Part shown: piece by piece, positions 1-8,273 of the stretch
Position numbering within the stretch: position 1 is the stretch's first letter
Layout: each line of letters opens with the position of its first letter
Assembly: GCA_035532755.1 (NCBI GenBank)
Contig: DATKQI010000244.1
Span: forward strand, 1-14,175
Reading direction: 5' to 3'
Source of the DNA: DATKQI01 sp035532755
Lineage (GTDB): Bacteria; Pseudomonadota; Alphaproteobacteria; Acetobacterales; Acetobacteraceae
DNA: 14,175 nt
Notes under the pieces: generated by a model
What the model saw: the letters and a program-made list of their open reading frames with translations, nothing else
Database searches by the model: none
What the model was told of the DNA's origin: nothing
Made by a program: the position numbers and the translations under genes

Positions 1-22
1 CGGGCGGGCAGACAATTCGGGC

Positions 23-86
23 GACGCAGCGACCGGCGCCGGCACAACCGTCGGCCTCCGTCTGCGCCGGCGCCGGTCGCTGCGTC
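23..86. repeat. Perfect 21-bp inverted repeat, very GC-rich hairpin
   Basis: Arms at 23-43 and 66-86 are exact reverse complements, separated by a 22-base loop. The arms begin GACGCAGCGACC and end CGCCGGC. The RNA hairpin would be very stable. No run of T follows on either strand, so it is not a classical intrinsic terminator. It could close the gene that lies left of the window, or be a dispersed palindromic repeat. The pairing is read directly from the sequence; the role is unknown. Confidence 0.85.
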
Positions 87-224
87 CGTCTGGGTGAGAA
101 GCATGGGCATGGGCGAGATGATCCTTCCGCGCCCTCAAGTCAAAATTCCCGGGGGACTGGTGTCTCACCTTCATTGGCACGGAGGGGCCACCTAGAGTTT
201 TCACACCCTTCGCGACAGAACCAG

Positions 225-256
225 TTGACAATCAGGGTCCTTATGTTCAGTGATAC
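225..256 (+). promoter_or_regulatory. Possible promoter for the ABC transporter operon
   Basis: A perfect -35 hexamer TTGACA lies at 225-230 in the otherwise empty leader of the transporter operon. The best -10 candidate is TGATAC at 251-256, but the 20-base spacer is longer than the usual 16-18, so the match is weak. It sits about 60 bases before the first start codon at 318. No operator could be identified. Confidence 0.3.
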
Positions 257-317
257 GACACGCGGGTGCGAGGGTGCGGGCGCACAGCCTAACATGGAAA
301 ACATTAAGGAGACGCGT

Positions 318-1484
318 ATGAGGACCTTCACCTCGCAGGGTGTGCGCCGGCGCACGGTGCTCGGGTCGGCAATAGCCGGCGCGTTCGTTGGGAGCATGCC
401 GGCCATGGCAAAGGGCGATATATTGCCACTTGGCCTCGCCATGCCAATGACTGGTTCCCAAGCTCTGTTCGGCACCGACCAGGTGCGCGCCGCCCAGTGG
501 GCGACCGATGACATCAACAAGAGCGGCGGTGTTAACGGCAAGAAGTTGGACCTGCTCATCCAGGACACCCAGGCCGATCCGCAGATTGGCATCAACGCCT
601 TCAACCATTTGGCCGAGATCGACAAGGTGCCGGTCGTCGCCACAGCCTGGAGCTCGGTGGTGCAGGCCATCGCGCCGGTGGCGGATCGGACCAAGACGCT
701 CGCGCTGTCGATCGGTGCAAGCTCGACCCAAATCGCGCATCTCGGTAAATATGTGTACACGACCTATCCGCTGGCCAGTGTCGATGTGACCGCGCTGGCG
801 AAGTACTTGTACAATACGATGCATAAGAGTACCGCGGCCGTTCTGTACATTAATAACGATAGCGGACTGGAGGGCGCCCGGGTTTTTCGCGACGTCTTCA
901 GCAAGCTGGGCGGGAAGATCGTTGCCTATGAGGCCTACGACCCGAACGCCACCGATTTCACCGGCATGCTGCTGAAGGTGCGGGCGGCCAATCCCGAAGT
1001 CGTGCACATCCAGGGGCTGACCGCCGATATCCCGCAGGTGTTCGCGCAGATGCGCCAGCTTGGCATGCAGATGCAGGTCACCAGCTACTCCGCCGGCTAT
1101 AACCCGCGACTGATCAAGCAACTCGGTTCGGCGGCCGAGGGCTTTATCGTCACCTCACTTGCCCCCGGGGTGAGCGAGGATCCCAATGTCGGGCCGTTCA
1201 TCGAGCGCTGGCAGAAAGTGATGGGGCGGAAGCCGAACGGATTGCCATACACGCAGTACCTGTACGATTACCCATACATCGTGAAATCCATCTACGCCTG
1301 GTTGGAGCATCACAAGTTGCCGGCCACGGGGGTGAACTTCCGTAAGGGCCTGCTCGATATCCGGGAGTTCAACCTGCCGATGACCGGCAGGCTGATCATC
1401 AATCCGGACCACACTGTGTTGAAGCCGGTGTACCTGATGATTGTCCGCCACGGTACCTTCGTGCCGCTTGCCACCATCTCCTGA
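318..1484 (+). CDS. ABC transporter substrate-binding protein, LivK-type (HAAT family), Tat-exported
   Basis: A periplasmic binding protein that captures the substrate for the permease encoded just downstream. The ATG at 318 is chosen because TAAGGAG (305-311) sits six bases before it and because it opens with an export signal; the frame itself is open further upstream. The 388-residue product starts with a twin-arginine-like signal (RRRTVLG at about residues 10-16), a hydrophobic stretch and a likely AMA cleavage site at residues 29-31. The mature part has the type-I periplasmic-binding fold, with a MPMTGSQALFG-type strand near residue 41 and a DDINKSGGVNGKKL block typical of amino-acid or amide binders. 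The length is normal for the family. The ligand cannot be read from the sequence. Genes for two permeases and two ATPases follow directly. Confidence 0.9.
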   Translation: MRTFTSQGVRRRTVLGSAIAGAFVGSMPAMAKGDILPLGLAMPMTGSQALFGTDQVRAAQWATDDINKSGGVNGKKLDLLIQDTQADPQIGINAFNHLAEIDKVPVVATAWSSVVQAIAPVADRTKTLALSIGASSTQIAHLGKYVYTTYPLASVDVTALAKYLYNTMHKSTAAVLYINNDSGLEGARVFRDVFSKLGGKIVAYEAYDPNATDFTGMLLKVRAANPEVVHIQGLTADIPQVFAQMRQLGMQMQVTSYSAGYNPRLIKQLGSAAEGFIVTSLAPGVSEDPNVGPFIERWQKVMGRKPNGLPYTQYLYDYPYIVKSIYAWLEHHKLPATGVNFRKGLLDIREFNLPMTGRLIINPDHTVLKPVYLMIVRHGTFVPLATIS

Positions 1485-1499
1485 TTGGCGCGGCGCTTC

Positions 1500-2417
1500 A
1501 TGCTGCTGATACTGGGGCAGATCCTTTGGACGGGCGTTGCCAACGCTGCGTACTATGTCCTCTTCACCATCGCCTTCGCCATCATCGTGAAGGTCGTCCG
1601 CCTTTGGAACTTCGCACAGGCGGGCATGATGGGAATCGCCTTCTACAGCATGTATGCGGTGGTCAACTTGCTGAACTGGCCAGGGTGGCTCGCCCTGGCC
1701 ATCGGCATGGTGGCGACCATGGGGGCCGGGCTGCTGATCGAACTTTACGGTCTGCGCCCGCTGCGGCGCCGTCATTCCTCCAGCCTGATGTTCTTCATCT
1801 ACACGCTGATTCTCTCCGAGCTAATTTCCTACGTGCTGATGCTGCTGTTCGGCACCGAGCCGGTGACCCTGTTTCCCAGCATTCTATCACCGGTTCGCAT
1901 CATCGGCGGCATTGTCGTTTCCAACTGGGACTTGACCGCTGTTGGCGCCACCGCGGTTTCGTTGTCGGCGCTGTGGTTGTTCCTGCGCTTCCATCGCGAT
2001 GGCCAGTTCCTGCTCGCGGTATCGGACAATGGGGCGCTGGCCGAACTGTACGGGATCAGCGCGCAGCGGGCCTATCTGGTGGCAATGGCGATCGCCGGCG
2101 TGTTCGCCTGTGAGGGGATGTATTTGTTCGGCACGCGCGCGGGCGTGCTGCCCACCACGGCGAACGATCTGATGTTGTTTGCCGTGATCGCCACGCTGCT
2201 GGGTGGCATGGGGCGGCTGTTCGCAGCCGCAGCCGCGGCCGCGGTTTTGGCGTTGGTGCAGAGCTACAGCGTTCTGGTGATCGCGTCCAAATGGCAGGGG
2301 CTCGTGCTGTATGCCTTCCTGTTCATCGTAATCGTGTTGTTCCCTCGCGGATTCCGTCTGCCCAGCTTGCGGCGGCGCCGCGTGGAGCAGCCGGCCGTGA
2401 CGGAGGCGAAAGCCTAG
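1500..2417 (+). CDS. livH: Branched-chain amino acid-type ABC transporter permease, LivH family
   Basis: First integral-membrane subunit of the HAAT importer. The product of about 305 residues is almost wholly hydrophobic helices. It shows the family landmarks RLWNFAQAGMMG near the N-terminus, a GLRPLRRR loop, a region ending in DNGALAELYGI, and the LLGGMG motif in the last third, which is the ATPase-coupling area. The C-terminus is a basic, non-membrane tail. The ATG at 1500 is preferred; an in-frame TTG at 1485, directly after the previous stop, would add five residues (MARRF). Neither has a clear Shine-Dalgarno sequence, so translation may depend on coupling to the gene before. The symbol denotes family position only; substrate specificity is unknown. 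Confidence 0.88.
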   Translation: MLLILGQILWTGVANAAYYVLFTIAFAIIVKVVRLWNFAQAGMMGIAFYSMYAVVNLLNWPGWLALAIGMVATMGAGLLIELYGLRPLRRRHSSSLMFFIYTLILSELISYVLMLLFGTEPVTLFPSILSPVRIIGGIVVSNWDLTAVGATAVSLSALWLFLRFHRDGQFLLAVSDNGALAELYGISAQRAYLVAMAIAGVFACEGMYLFGTRAGVLPTTANDLMLFAVIATLLGGMGRLFAAAAAAAVLALVQSYSVLVIASKWQGLVLYAFLFIVIVLFPRGFRLPSLRRRRVEQPAVTEAKA

Positions 2418-2420
2418 CAC

Positions 2421-3281
2421 ATGGACTACATTTATTCGATCCTTGTGCTGGCCGGGATTTACCTGGTTCTCAGCTCCAGCTTCGACCTGATCATCGGCTA
2501 TGGCGGGCTGATCAGCATCGCTCATCCGATCTTCTACGCGCTGGGGGCCTATACGGCCGGTCTCCTGGCTGTCTCCTGGCATATCCCAGCCGTGCCGGCG
2601 ACGCTGGCCGGCGGCGCGGTGGCCATGGTCGCGTCGGTGGCGATGTCGCTTCCGGCGATCCGCGTCGCAGGGGATTACCTGTTGATCGCCAGCATCGGCT
2701 TTCAGCTTGGCCTGTTGCAGGTGATCAAGAATGTGGAGTTCACGGGCGGTGACGCGGGTCTGAGCAACATTCCGGCGGCGATCGGCGGTCCGTTACGCTC
2801 TCAGATATTCGCGGCGATTTCCCTGTCGCTTGGTCTTACGGTGGTGTTTCTAATCCGCTGGATCGTGCGCGGCCCGTACGGCGCCATCATCACCGCCATG
2901 CGCGATGACGAGTTGGCGCTTTTGGCCTTGGGCCGCAACGTGACGCGGATCAAGGTGGTGATCCTGGCACTCGGTTCCGGCCTTGCCGGATTGGCGGGCG
3001 GCGTCTATACGTTCTACTATCAGTACCTCAACCCGTCGCAGTTCGACGTGCTGCAGTCGGCGACCATCCTCACCATGGTCGTGATCGGCGGCATGGGCAC
3101 GTCGCTGGGACCGGTCATCGGTACATTCCTGTTGCTCGGGCTGCCGCAGGCCATTACCTTCCTCCATCTGCCGCCCAGCATCATGGCGCCTTTCCAAGGC
3201 ATCCTCTTCTGCGCGCTGGTGCTGTTGTTCATCCAGCTTCGCCCGCAAGGCATCATCGCAGCCCGTCGTCCACAGACATGA
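2421..3281 (+). CDS. livM: Branched-chain amino acid-type ABC transporter permease, LivM family
   Basis: Second membrane subunit of the importer, expected to pair with the LivH-type protein. The 286 residues are mostly membrane helices. The signature region near residues 27-50 reads GYGGLISIAHPIFYALGAY, which is typical of LivM. Near the C-terminus are VVIGGMGTSLGPVIG (the coupling-helix area) and a final LRPQGII motif. It begins three bases after the livH stop. A GGAGG at 2402-2406 is rather far from the ATG. Its last four bases, ATGA, overlap the start of the next gene, so translational coupling is likely. It is slightly shorter than many LivM proteins but appears intact. Confidence 0.9.
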   Translation: MDYIYSILVLAGIYLVLSSSFDLIIGYGGLISIAHPIFYALGAYTAGLLAVSWHIPAVPATLAGGAVAMVASVAMSLPAIRVAGDYLLIASIGFQLGLLQVIKNVEFTGGDAGLSNIPAAIGGPLRSQIFAAISLSLGLTVVFLIRWIVRGPYGAIITAMRDDELALLALGRNVTRIKVVILALGSGLAGLAGGVYTFYYQYLNPSQFDVLQSATILTMVVIGGMGTSLGPVIGTFLLLGLPQAITFLHLPPSIMAPFQGILFCALVLLFIQLRPQGIIAARRPQT

Positions 3282-4036
3282 CCGAAGTGATCCGCCTCGA
3301 GTCCGTGCACAAGCGCTTCGGCGGCGTCGTCGTGGCGAACGACATCAACCTGACCCTGGCTAAGGGCGAAATCCTGGGGCTTATCGGCCCCAACGGCGCG
3401 GGCAAGACCTCGCTATTCAACCTGATCTCCGGCGTGGTGCCACTGGACGCCGGCCGCATCTTCCTGGGCGGAGGGCGCATCGACCGCATGCCGCTCTATC
3501 GGCGGGCACGCGCGGGGATCTCGCGCACGTGGCAGCATATGCGGCTGTTCCATACCATGACGGTGATGGAGAACATGCTGGTGGCACCGCGGATCTGCCA
3601 CGGCGAATCCCTGGCCAAGGTACTATTCTCGCCTGGCGCTACGCGGCGCGAACAAAAGGACCTTCAGGAGCGCGCCCGCGGCTTGCTGCGTCGGTTGGAT
3701 CTCGATGAAGTGGTGGATAAGCTGACCAGCGAATTGCCGTTCGGGCAGCAGAAGCTGATCGGCCTGGCGCGCGCGCTGATGCATGGCGGCGACTGCCTGC
3801 TGCTGGACGAGCCGATGGCCGGTGTTGAAGGGCGTGCCTACGAAACCACGCAACGCGTCGTGCAGGAGGAAGCCGCGGGAGGCCGAGCGGTTTGTGTAGT
3901 GGAACACAATATCTCGTTCATCAAGGGGCTATGCACCCGCGCAGTGTTCATGGCGAGCGGCCGCATCCTTCAAACCGGCACCGTGGACGAACTGCTGGCC
4001 AGCAGCACCCTCGCTGAACTGTATTTCGGCGCATAG
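3278..4036 (+). CDS. livG: ABC transporter ATP-binding protein, LivG family
   Basis: One of the two cytoplasmic ATPases that energise the importer. The 252 residues contain Walker A (GPNGAGKT, 37-44), a Q-loop glutamine in TWQ (86), the signature LPFGQQ (153-158), Walker B ending in LLLDEP (174-179) and the switch histidine in VVEHN (210). The signature replaces the usual LSGGQ with LPFGQ, as is common in LivG proteins. The insertion after the Q-loop (about 100-130) is also typical of LivG. The ATG overlaps the livM stop by four bases. All catalytic residues are present. Confidence 0.92.
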   Translation: MTEVIRLESVHKRFGGVVVANDINLTLAKGEILGLIGPNGAGKTSLFNLISGVVPLDAGRIFLGGGRIDRMPLYRRARAGISRTWQHMRLFHTMTVMENMLVAPRICHGESLAKVLFSPGATRREQKDLQERARGLLRRLDLDEVVDKLTSELPFGQQKLIGLARALMHGGDCLLLDEPMAGVEGRAYETTQRVVQEEAAGGRAVCVVEHNISFIKGLCTRAVFMASGRILQTGTVDELLASSTLAELYFGA

Positions 4037-4043
4037 GACGGCG

Positions 4044-4727
4044 ATGCTGGAATTCCATAATGTCGGAGCCTCTTACGGCGGCCTGGTCGCGCTGACGGGA
4101 ATTTCCCTTCAGTTCAACGACGGGGAGCGTGTGGCGGTGTTCGGCCACAACGGCGCGGGTAAGACCACGCTGCTGCGTTGCGCCGTCGGCAGCCAGCAGA
4201 CGATGACTGGCGAAGTCCGCTTTCGCGGCGAGCGGATCGTGCCCGGTCAGGTCTTCCGCAACGTGCGCCGGGGCATCGGATTCGTGCCGCAGGGCGCCAA
4301 CGTGTTCCGCGAATTGTCAGTGGAGCAGAACCTCGGGATTGCTGGCCTGCTGCATGATCGGCGCGCGGTCGGCGAGGTGTATGATCTGTTCCCGATGCTG
4401 AACGAGCGGCGCCGCCAGATCGCCAGCTCGCTCAGCGGCGGCCAGCAGCAGATGCTCGCGCTGGGCATGGCGCTGATGACCAATCCGTCGATCCTGCTGC
4501 TGGACGAGCCGACCACCGGCCTTGCCCCCATCATCGCGAACAACGTGCTGCGCGGCTTGCAAACCATCAACCAGACAAAGGGCACGGCGATCGTCATCGT
4601 CGAGCAGAACGTCTCCGCCACGCTGAAGGCGGTGGACCGGGCGGTAATTCTGAAATCCGGATCGGTGGTGTTCGAGGGTTCGGCCGAACAGCTTTCAGCC
4701 GAACCGAATCTGTGGGCGTGGTTCTGA
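4044..4727 (+). CDS. livF: ABC transporter ATP-binding protein, LivF family
   Basis: Second ATPase of the importer, expected to form a heterodimer with the LivG-type subunit. The 227 residues show Walker A GHNGAGKT (34-41), Q-loop PQG (82-84), signature LSGGQQQM (130-137), Walker B ILLLDEP (150-156) and VEQN near 187-189. A glutamine in place of the switch histidine is usual in LivF. The second Walker A residue is His rather than Pro or Ala, which is a minor variation. The start is eight bases after the livG stop. The protein ends NLWAWF, a little shorter than many LivF proteins but with all domains complete. Confidence 0.92.
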   Translation: MLEFHNVGASYGGLVALTGISLQFNDGERVAVFGHNGAGKTTLLRCAVGSQQTMTGEVRFRGERIVPGQVFRNVRRGIGFVPQGANVFRELSVEQNLGIAGLLHDRRAVGEVYDLFPMLNERRRQIASSLSGGQQQMLALGMALMTNPSILLLDEPTTGLAPIIANNVLRGLQTINQTKGTAIVIVEQNVSATLKAVDRAVILKSGSVVFEGSAEQLSAEPNLWAWF

Positions 4728-4791
4728 CGCGCGGGGTTGCCCTTGAGCAAACGGCATGAGAGCATCGACCGTCAGCTATGGTGGAGGATCG

Positions 4792-5703
4792 ATGGCCGAT
4801 AGCGTGCTGCGCCTGTGCGAGAACATGCGAACGGTGGTCTATGCCCCGTTCTATTTCGCGCTGAACCGCGGGTATTTCGCACGCGCGGGCCTGGACGTCG
4901 CGTTGATCACCTCGCCCGATCCGTCACGCACCGGGTCGACGTTGCTGAACGGCGACGCCGACGTGTCCTGGGGCGGGCCGATGCGCGTGCTCCAGCATCA
5001 CCAGGCGGACCCGGAGTGCCCATTGATCTGCTTCGCGCAGGTTGTGGCACGCGATCCGTTCCTGCTTGTCGGCAATCGCCCCAACCCAGGCTTCGCGTTC
5101 CGCGACCTGCAGCGCTGCCGCGTCGCCGTGGCCAGCGACGTGCCGACGCCTTGGCTCACATTGCAGGACGACCTGGCCCGCGCTGGCATCGTGCCCGATA
5201 GCATACGCACCCTGCCGGACCGCAAGATGGCCGACAATGTTGCGGCATTTCTGCGCGATGAGGCGGATGTCGTGCAGGTGCTGGAGCCCTGGGCGGATCG
5301 GCTCGTGCAAACGGGCCGCGGCCATGTCTGGCACCGGTTCTCGATCCGCGGCGATATCGGCTACTCGACCTTCTATTCCACCCGGGATTTCGTCAGCGGC
5401 AAACGCGATGCATGTGTTCGTCTGGTGTCTGGCCTTGCAGCCGCACAGGCGGATTTCCAGGCTGACTCCCCAACTTCGATCGCGGCAGCGACCGCTGGCT
5501 ATTTCGATGATCTCGATGCTGCTTCTATCGCGGGCATCGTCGCCGGCTACCGAGATGCCGGGTTGTGGGCGCAGGCACCTGGGTTTCCCGTTGAGACGTT
5601 CCTGCGGCTTAAAGCCGCATTGGTCTCGGGCGGGCTGCTGCAGCGCGATGTGCCGTACGACCACGTAGTGGATGCCGCGTTGTCTTCGTCTCAGCCACAC
5701 TAG
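4792..5703 (+). CDS. NMT1/THI5-like substrate-binding-fold protein without signal peptide
   Basis: A type-II periplasmic-binding-fold protein of the NMT1/THI5/SsuA-like group. Visible landmarks are YAPFYFALNRGYFARAGLDV near residues 17-36, GDADVSWGGP, and the later pattern EADVVQVLEPWADR. The start at 4792 (MADSVLRL) has GGAGG at 4783-4787; an upstream in-frame ATG at 4756 would add twelve residues that still contain no hydrophobic signal. The product of about 303 residues therefore probably stays in the cytoplasm, unlike transporter-binding proteins. It may bind or act on the imported compound or a pathway intermediate. It lacks an obvious cysteine cluster like that of THI5-type pyrimidine synthases. 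It is followed closely by the oxygenase gene. The fold is confident; the function is not known. Confidence 0.8.
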   Translation: MADSVLRLCENMRTVVYAPFYFALNRGYFARAGLDVALITSPDPSRTGSTLLNGDADVSWGGPMRVLQHHQADPECPLICFAQVVARDPFLLVGNRPNPGFAFRDLQRCRVAVASDVPTPWLTLQDDLARAGIVPDSIRTLPDRKMADNVAAFLRDEADVVQVLEPWADRLVQTGRGHVWHRFSIRGDIGYSTFYSTRDFVSGKRDACVRLVSGLAAAQADFQADSPTSIAAATAGYFDDLDAASIAGIVAGYRDAGLWAQAPGFPVETFLRLKAALVSGGLLQRDVPYDHVVDAALSSSQPH

Positions 5704-5717
5704 GGGAGACCGCAATC

Positions 5718-6722
5718 ATGGAGATTCAGACAATCGATCTGAGCCGCTTTATGGATGGCTCCGATCGAGCGGGCGTTGCACGCCAGGTTGCCCGGGCCTG
5801 CGAGGAAGTTGGATTTCTGATCGTTTCCGCCCATTCGCTTCCGCTTGATGTGCGGCAGGCCGCGTTCGATCGGTCGCGCGCGTTCTTCCATCTGCCGCAG
5901 GAGGTAAAGGCCCGCTTCTCGCCGCAGATCAAGGGGCAGCAACGCGGCTATCACGGTGTCGCCACGCGCAGCCTGGGACGCACCGACAGGCAGGCGGCGC
6001 CGGCCGATCTGCGCCAATCGGTGTTCCTCGGTCCGCTGGACGATCACCGCGCGTATTACGCGGACCTGCCCGAAGCGCAACCCGCTTATGCGCCAAACAT
6101 CATTCCAACCGTGCCCGACGGCGTCGATGCAGCGCTGACGGCGCTGTATCGTGCGTTCGAGCGGCTTGCCGCGGATATGTTTCGGGTCTTCGCCTGCGTG
6201 CTCGACCTTCCCGATGATTTCTTCGTGGACAAGATGACCCGGCACTTCTGCATCATGGGATGCCACCACTATCCGTCGCTGGAGCAGGATCCGAAGCCGG
6301 GCCAATTGCGGGCGGGCGCGCATACCGACTTTGGCGCGATGACCATTCTGGGCATGACCGATGGCCTGGGCGGGCTGGAGGCGCGCACCGCCGCCGGCGT
6401 CTGGATCCCGGTGACGGCGCAACCGGGTGAGTTTGTGATCAATCTCGGCGACCTGATGCAGCGCTGGACGAACGGACGCTGGCGATCAACCTTGCATCGC
6501 GTGGTCAACCCGCCCGGGCTGAGCATGGCGAACAGCGAGCGCCAGTCGATCGGCTTCTTCGTGCATCCCGATTACGACGCGCGCATCGCCTGCATCGAAT
6601 CCTGCCTCGCGCTCGGCGAATCGCCGCTCTATCCGCCGATCACCGCCGGCGAGCACATCAAGATGAAGATCGACCGCAGCCACGATACAGCCGACTGGGA
6701 GAAGGACACCGTCGGTGCGTGA
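5718..6722 (+). CDS. 2-oxoglutarate/Fe(II)-dependent oxygenase, isopenicillin N synthase-like
   Basis: A non-heme iron oxygenase that probably hydroxylates or oxidatively cleaves the substrate using 2-oxoglutarate and O2 in the cytoplasm. The N-terminal half has the DIOX_N pattern (IDLSRFMDG, then CEEVGFLIVSAHSLP). The jelly-roll core holds the iron ligands His202 and Asp204 in HTDFG and His260 in STLHRV, and the 2-oxoglutarate-binding Arg275-x-Ser277 in RQSIGFF. The 334-residue length is normal. GGGGAG at 5703-5708 precedes the ATG by nine bases and overlaps the stop of the previous gene. The stop overlaps the GTG of the next gene (GTGA). All metal ligands are intact. The substrate is unknown; related enzymes act on thymine, amino acids, gibberellins and other small molecules. 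Confidence 0.88.
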   Translation: MEIQTIDLSRFMDGSDRAGVARQVARACEEVGFLIVSAHSLPLDVRQAAFDRSRAFFHLPQEVKARFSPQIKGQQRGYHGVATRSLGRTDRQAAPADLRQSVFLGPLDDHRAYYADLPEAQPAYAPNIIPTVPDGVDAALTALYRAFERLAADMFRVFACVLDLPDDFFVDKMTRHFCIMGCHHYPSLEQDPKPGQLRAGAHTDFGAMTILGMTDGLGGLEARTAAGVWIPVTAQPGEFVINLGDLMQRWTNGRWRSTLHRVVNPPGLSMANSERQSIGFFVHPDYDARIACIESCLALGESPLYPPITAGEHIKMKIDRSHDTADWEKDTVGA

Positions 6723-8092
6723 CGATCAGACGGCCGCAACTGATGCGCCTGGAACCGCAGCGGCCCAGCAAGGCCTCCGGGCGATGCCGGATGCTGTCTG
6801 TGCCGCGTAAGCCACCGATCATGAAATCCGGCGAACCTGAGTTCATCCCACAGAAGGGCCGCGTGCTGCCACTGGAAGAGCGTATCGATCCGCGCGCCAC
6901 CGCGCTCATCGTAGTTGACGTGCAGAACGATTTCTGTGATCGCGACGGCGCATTCGGCAAGCTGGACGCCGATGTGTCGATGATGCCGCCGATGGCAGAC
7001 AAGCTGCGATGCCTGGTGGACTCCGCCCGCCGCAAGGACATGCTGATCCTGTGGGTACGGGCCACCTACGACGCCGTGGTGACGTCGAACACGCTGGCGG
7101 AAACCTATAACCGCCGGGGCTTCACGCAGAGCCAGTGCCTGGACGGCTCCTGGGGCGCGGAATGGTACGGCGTGTCCCCCCGAAAGGCGCCGAATGAGAT
7201 CGAGCTGAGCAAGCACCGGTTCAGCCCGTTCTGGGACACCCCGATCGACCTGTATCTGCGCAGCAACAACATCCGCAGCGTGGTGGTCACCGGGGTCGTC
7301 ACCAGCGGCTGCGTCGACTCCACGGCGCGTGATGCGTTCTTCAACGACTACTACGTCGTCGTGGCGGAAGACTGCGTCGCCGAAGCGTCGCGTGAGCGGC
7401 ATGATGCGGCGCTGGGCAAACTCGCACAGTCCTTCGGCACCGTGCTGCCGGCCACGGACCTGATCGCGGTGTGGGATGCGTCGGAATACCATGCGACCTC
7501 GTGGCGCTTGCAGAGCAAGCAGGCGCGCGTGTTGCGCGATCGGCAGGCGCGGCTTGATCCCGCCCATTCGGCGCTGGTGCTGATCGATGCGCGTGGCGGC
7601 CCGGTGCCGGAGATCGCCGAACTGGTACAGCAGGCACGCGCGAATCACGTCATGGTGGTGCATGTCGAAACCGACCTGGCCGAGGCGAGCACGTCGGACG
7701 TTCAGTTGTTCCTGCAACAACGCCATGCCGCGGGCGGCGGATGTGGGCCGGCTGGCGCGGCGACGGCAGACCTCGCGCCACGGGGTGAAGAACCGGTCGT
7801 GGTGAAGCACCGCCTCGACGCATTTGTCGACACCGGCCTGGAGAAGCTGCTGCGTGTGAACGGTATCCGCACGGTGGTGATTGCCGGTACCGACACGCCT
7901 GGCGCGATCGACTCAACGGCGCGTCAGGCTGCCATGCGAGATTTCTATGTGGTCATAGCCGAGGACTGCGTCACGGCAAAGGCGTGCGAGCAGCATCTGC
8001 ACCAGGCATCGCTGCAAACCTTGGCGGCTCGTTTCGCCGAGGTCTGCGGCGCGTCGGCGGTGACGGCTTGCTGGGGCGCCGCCGCCCGTTAG
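6719..8092 (+). CDS. Tandem isochorismatase-fold cysteine hydrolase (second domain lacks the catalytic Cys)
   Basis: A 457-residue protein with two isochorismatase-like domains. The first (about 55-250) has the full Asp-Lys-Cys triad: Asp67 in VVDVQNDF, Lys165 in SKHRF and Cys198 in TSGCVDSTARD, with the usual cis-peptide region before it. It is expected to hydrolyse an amide or carbamoyl group. The second domain (about 280-455) repeats the pattern but is degenerate. Asp290 and Lys363 remain, while the cysteine is replaced by Ala396 (TPGAIDSTARQ) and the QNDF motif is gone. Family members are normally single-domain proteins of about 200-230 residues. The start shown is the GTG at 6719 overlapping the oxygenase stop; ATGs at 6791 or 6821 fit the domain boundary better, so the N-terminus is uncertain. 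It is the last gene of the plus-strand operon. Confidence 0.88.
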   Translation: MTIRRPQLMRLEPQRPSKASGRCRMLSVPRKPPIMKSGEPEFIPQKGRVLPLEERIDPRATALIVVDVQNDFCDRDGAFGKLDADVSMMPPMADKLRCLVDSARRKDMLILWVRATYDAVVTSNTLAETYNRRGFTQSQCLDGSWGAEWYGVSPRKAPNEIELSKHRFSPFWDTPIDLYLRSNNIRSVVVTGVVTSGCVDSTARDAFFNDYYVVVAEDCVAEASRERHDAALGKLAQSFGTVLPATDLIAVWDASEYHATSWRLQSKQARVLRDRQARLDPAHSALVLIDARGGPVPEIAELVQQARANHVMVVHVETDLAEASTSDVQLFLQQRHAAGGGCGPAGAATADLAPRGEEPVVVKHRLDAFVDTGLEKLLRVNGIRTVVIAGTDTPGAIDSTARQAAMRDFYVVIAEDCVTAKACEQHLHQASLQTLAARFAEVCGASAVTACWGAAAR

Positions 8093-8273
8093 TACAACCC
8101 GCGTGGAACATGGCACATAGTCGCCGCTTCAATGTCGTAGCCGGTGTAGAGGGGCCATCCGCGAGTATCCCCGGCAGACCGCAGGCCAACTCGCTTTGAC
8201 ACCACCCTTTTGCTGCCAGGCCAGCAAGCCAGGAATCAAACAGAACAGCCCACGATTGCACCAGACTACCCGA

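Noticed and set aside
6629..7810. Minus-strand frame of 393 codons
   Set aside because: It is antisense to the hydrolase gene, whose catalytic motifs are clear on the plus strand.
8210..8227. Small hairpin TTGCTG-CCAGGC-CAGCAA between the converging operons, as a shared terminator
   Set aside because: Only six base pairs and no T-tract on either strand; too weak to call.
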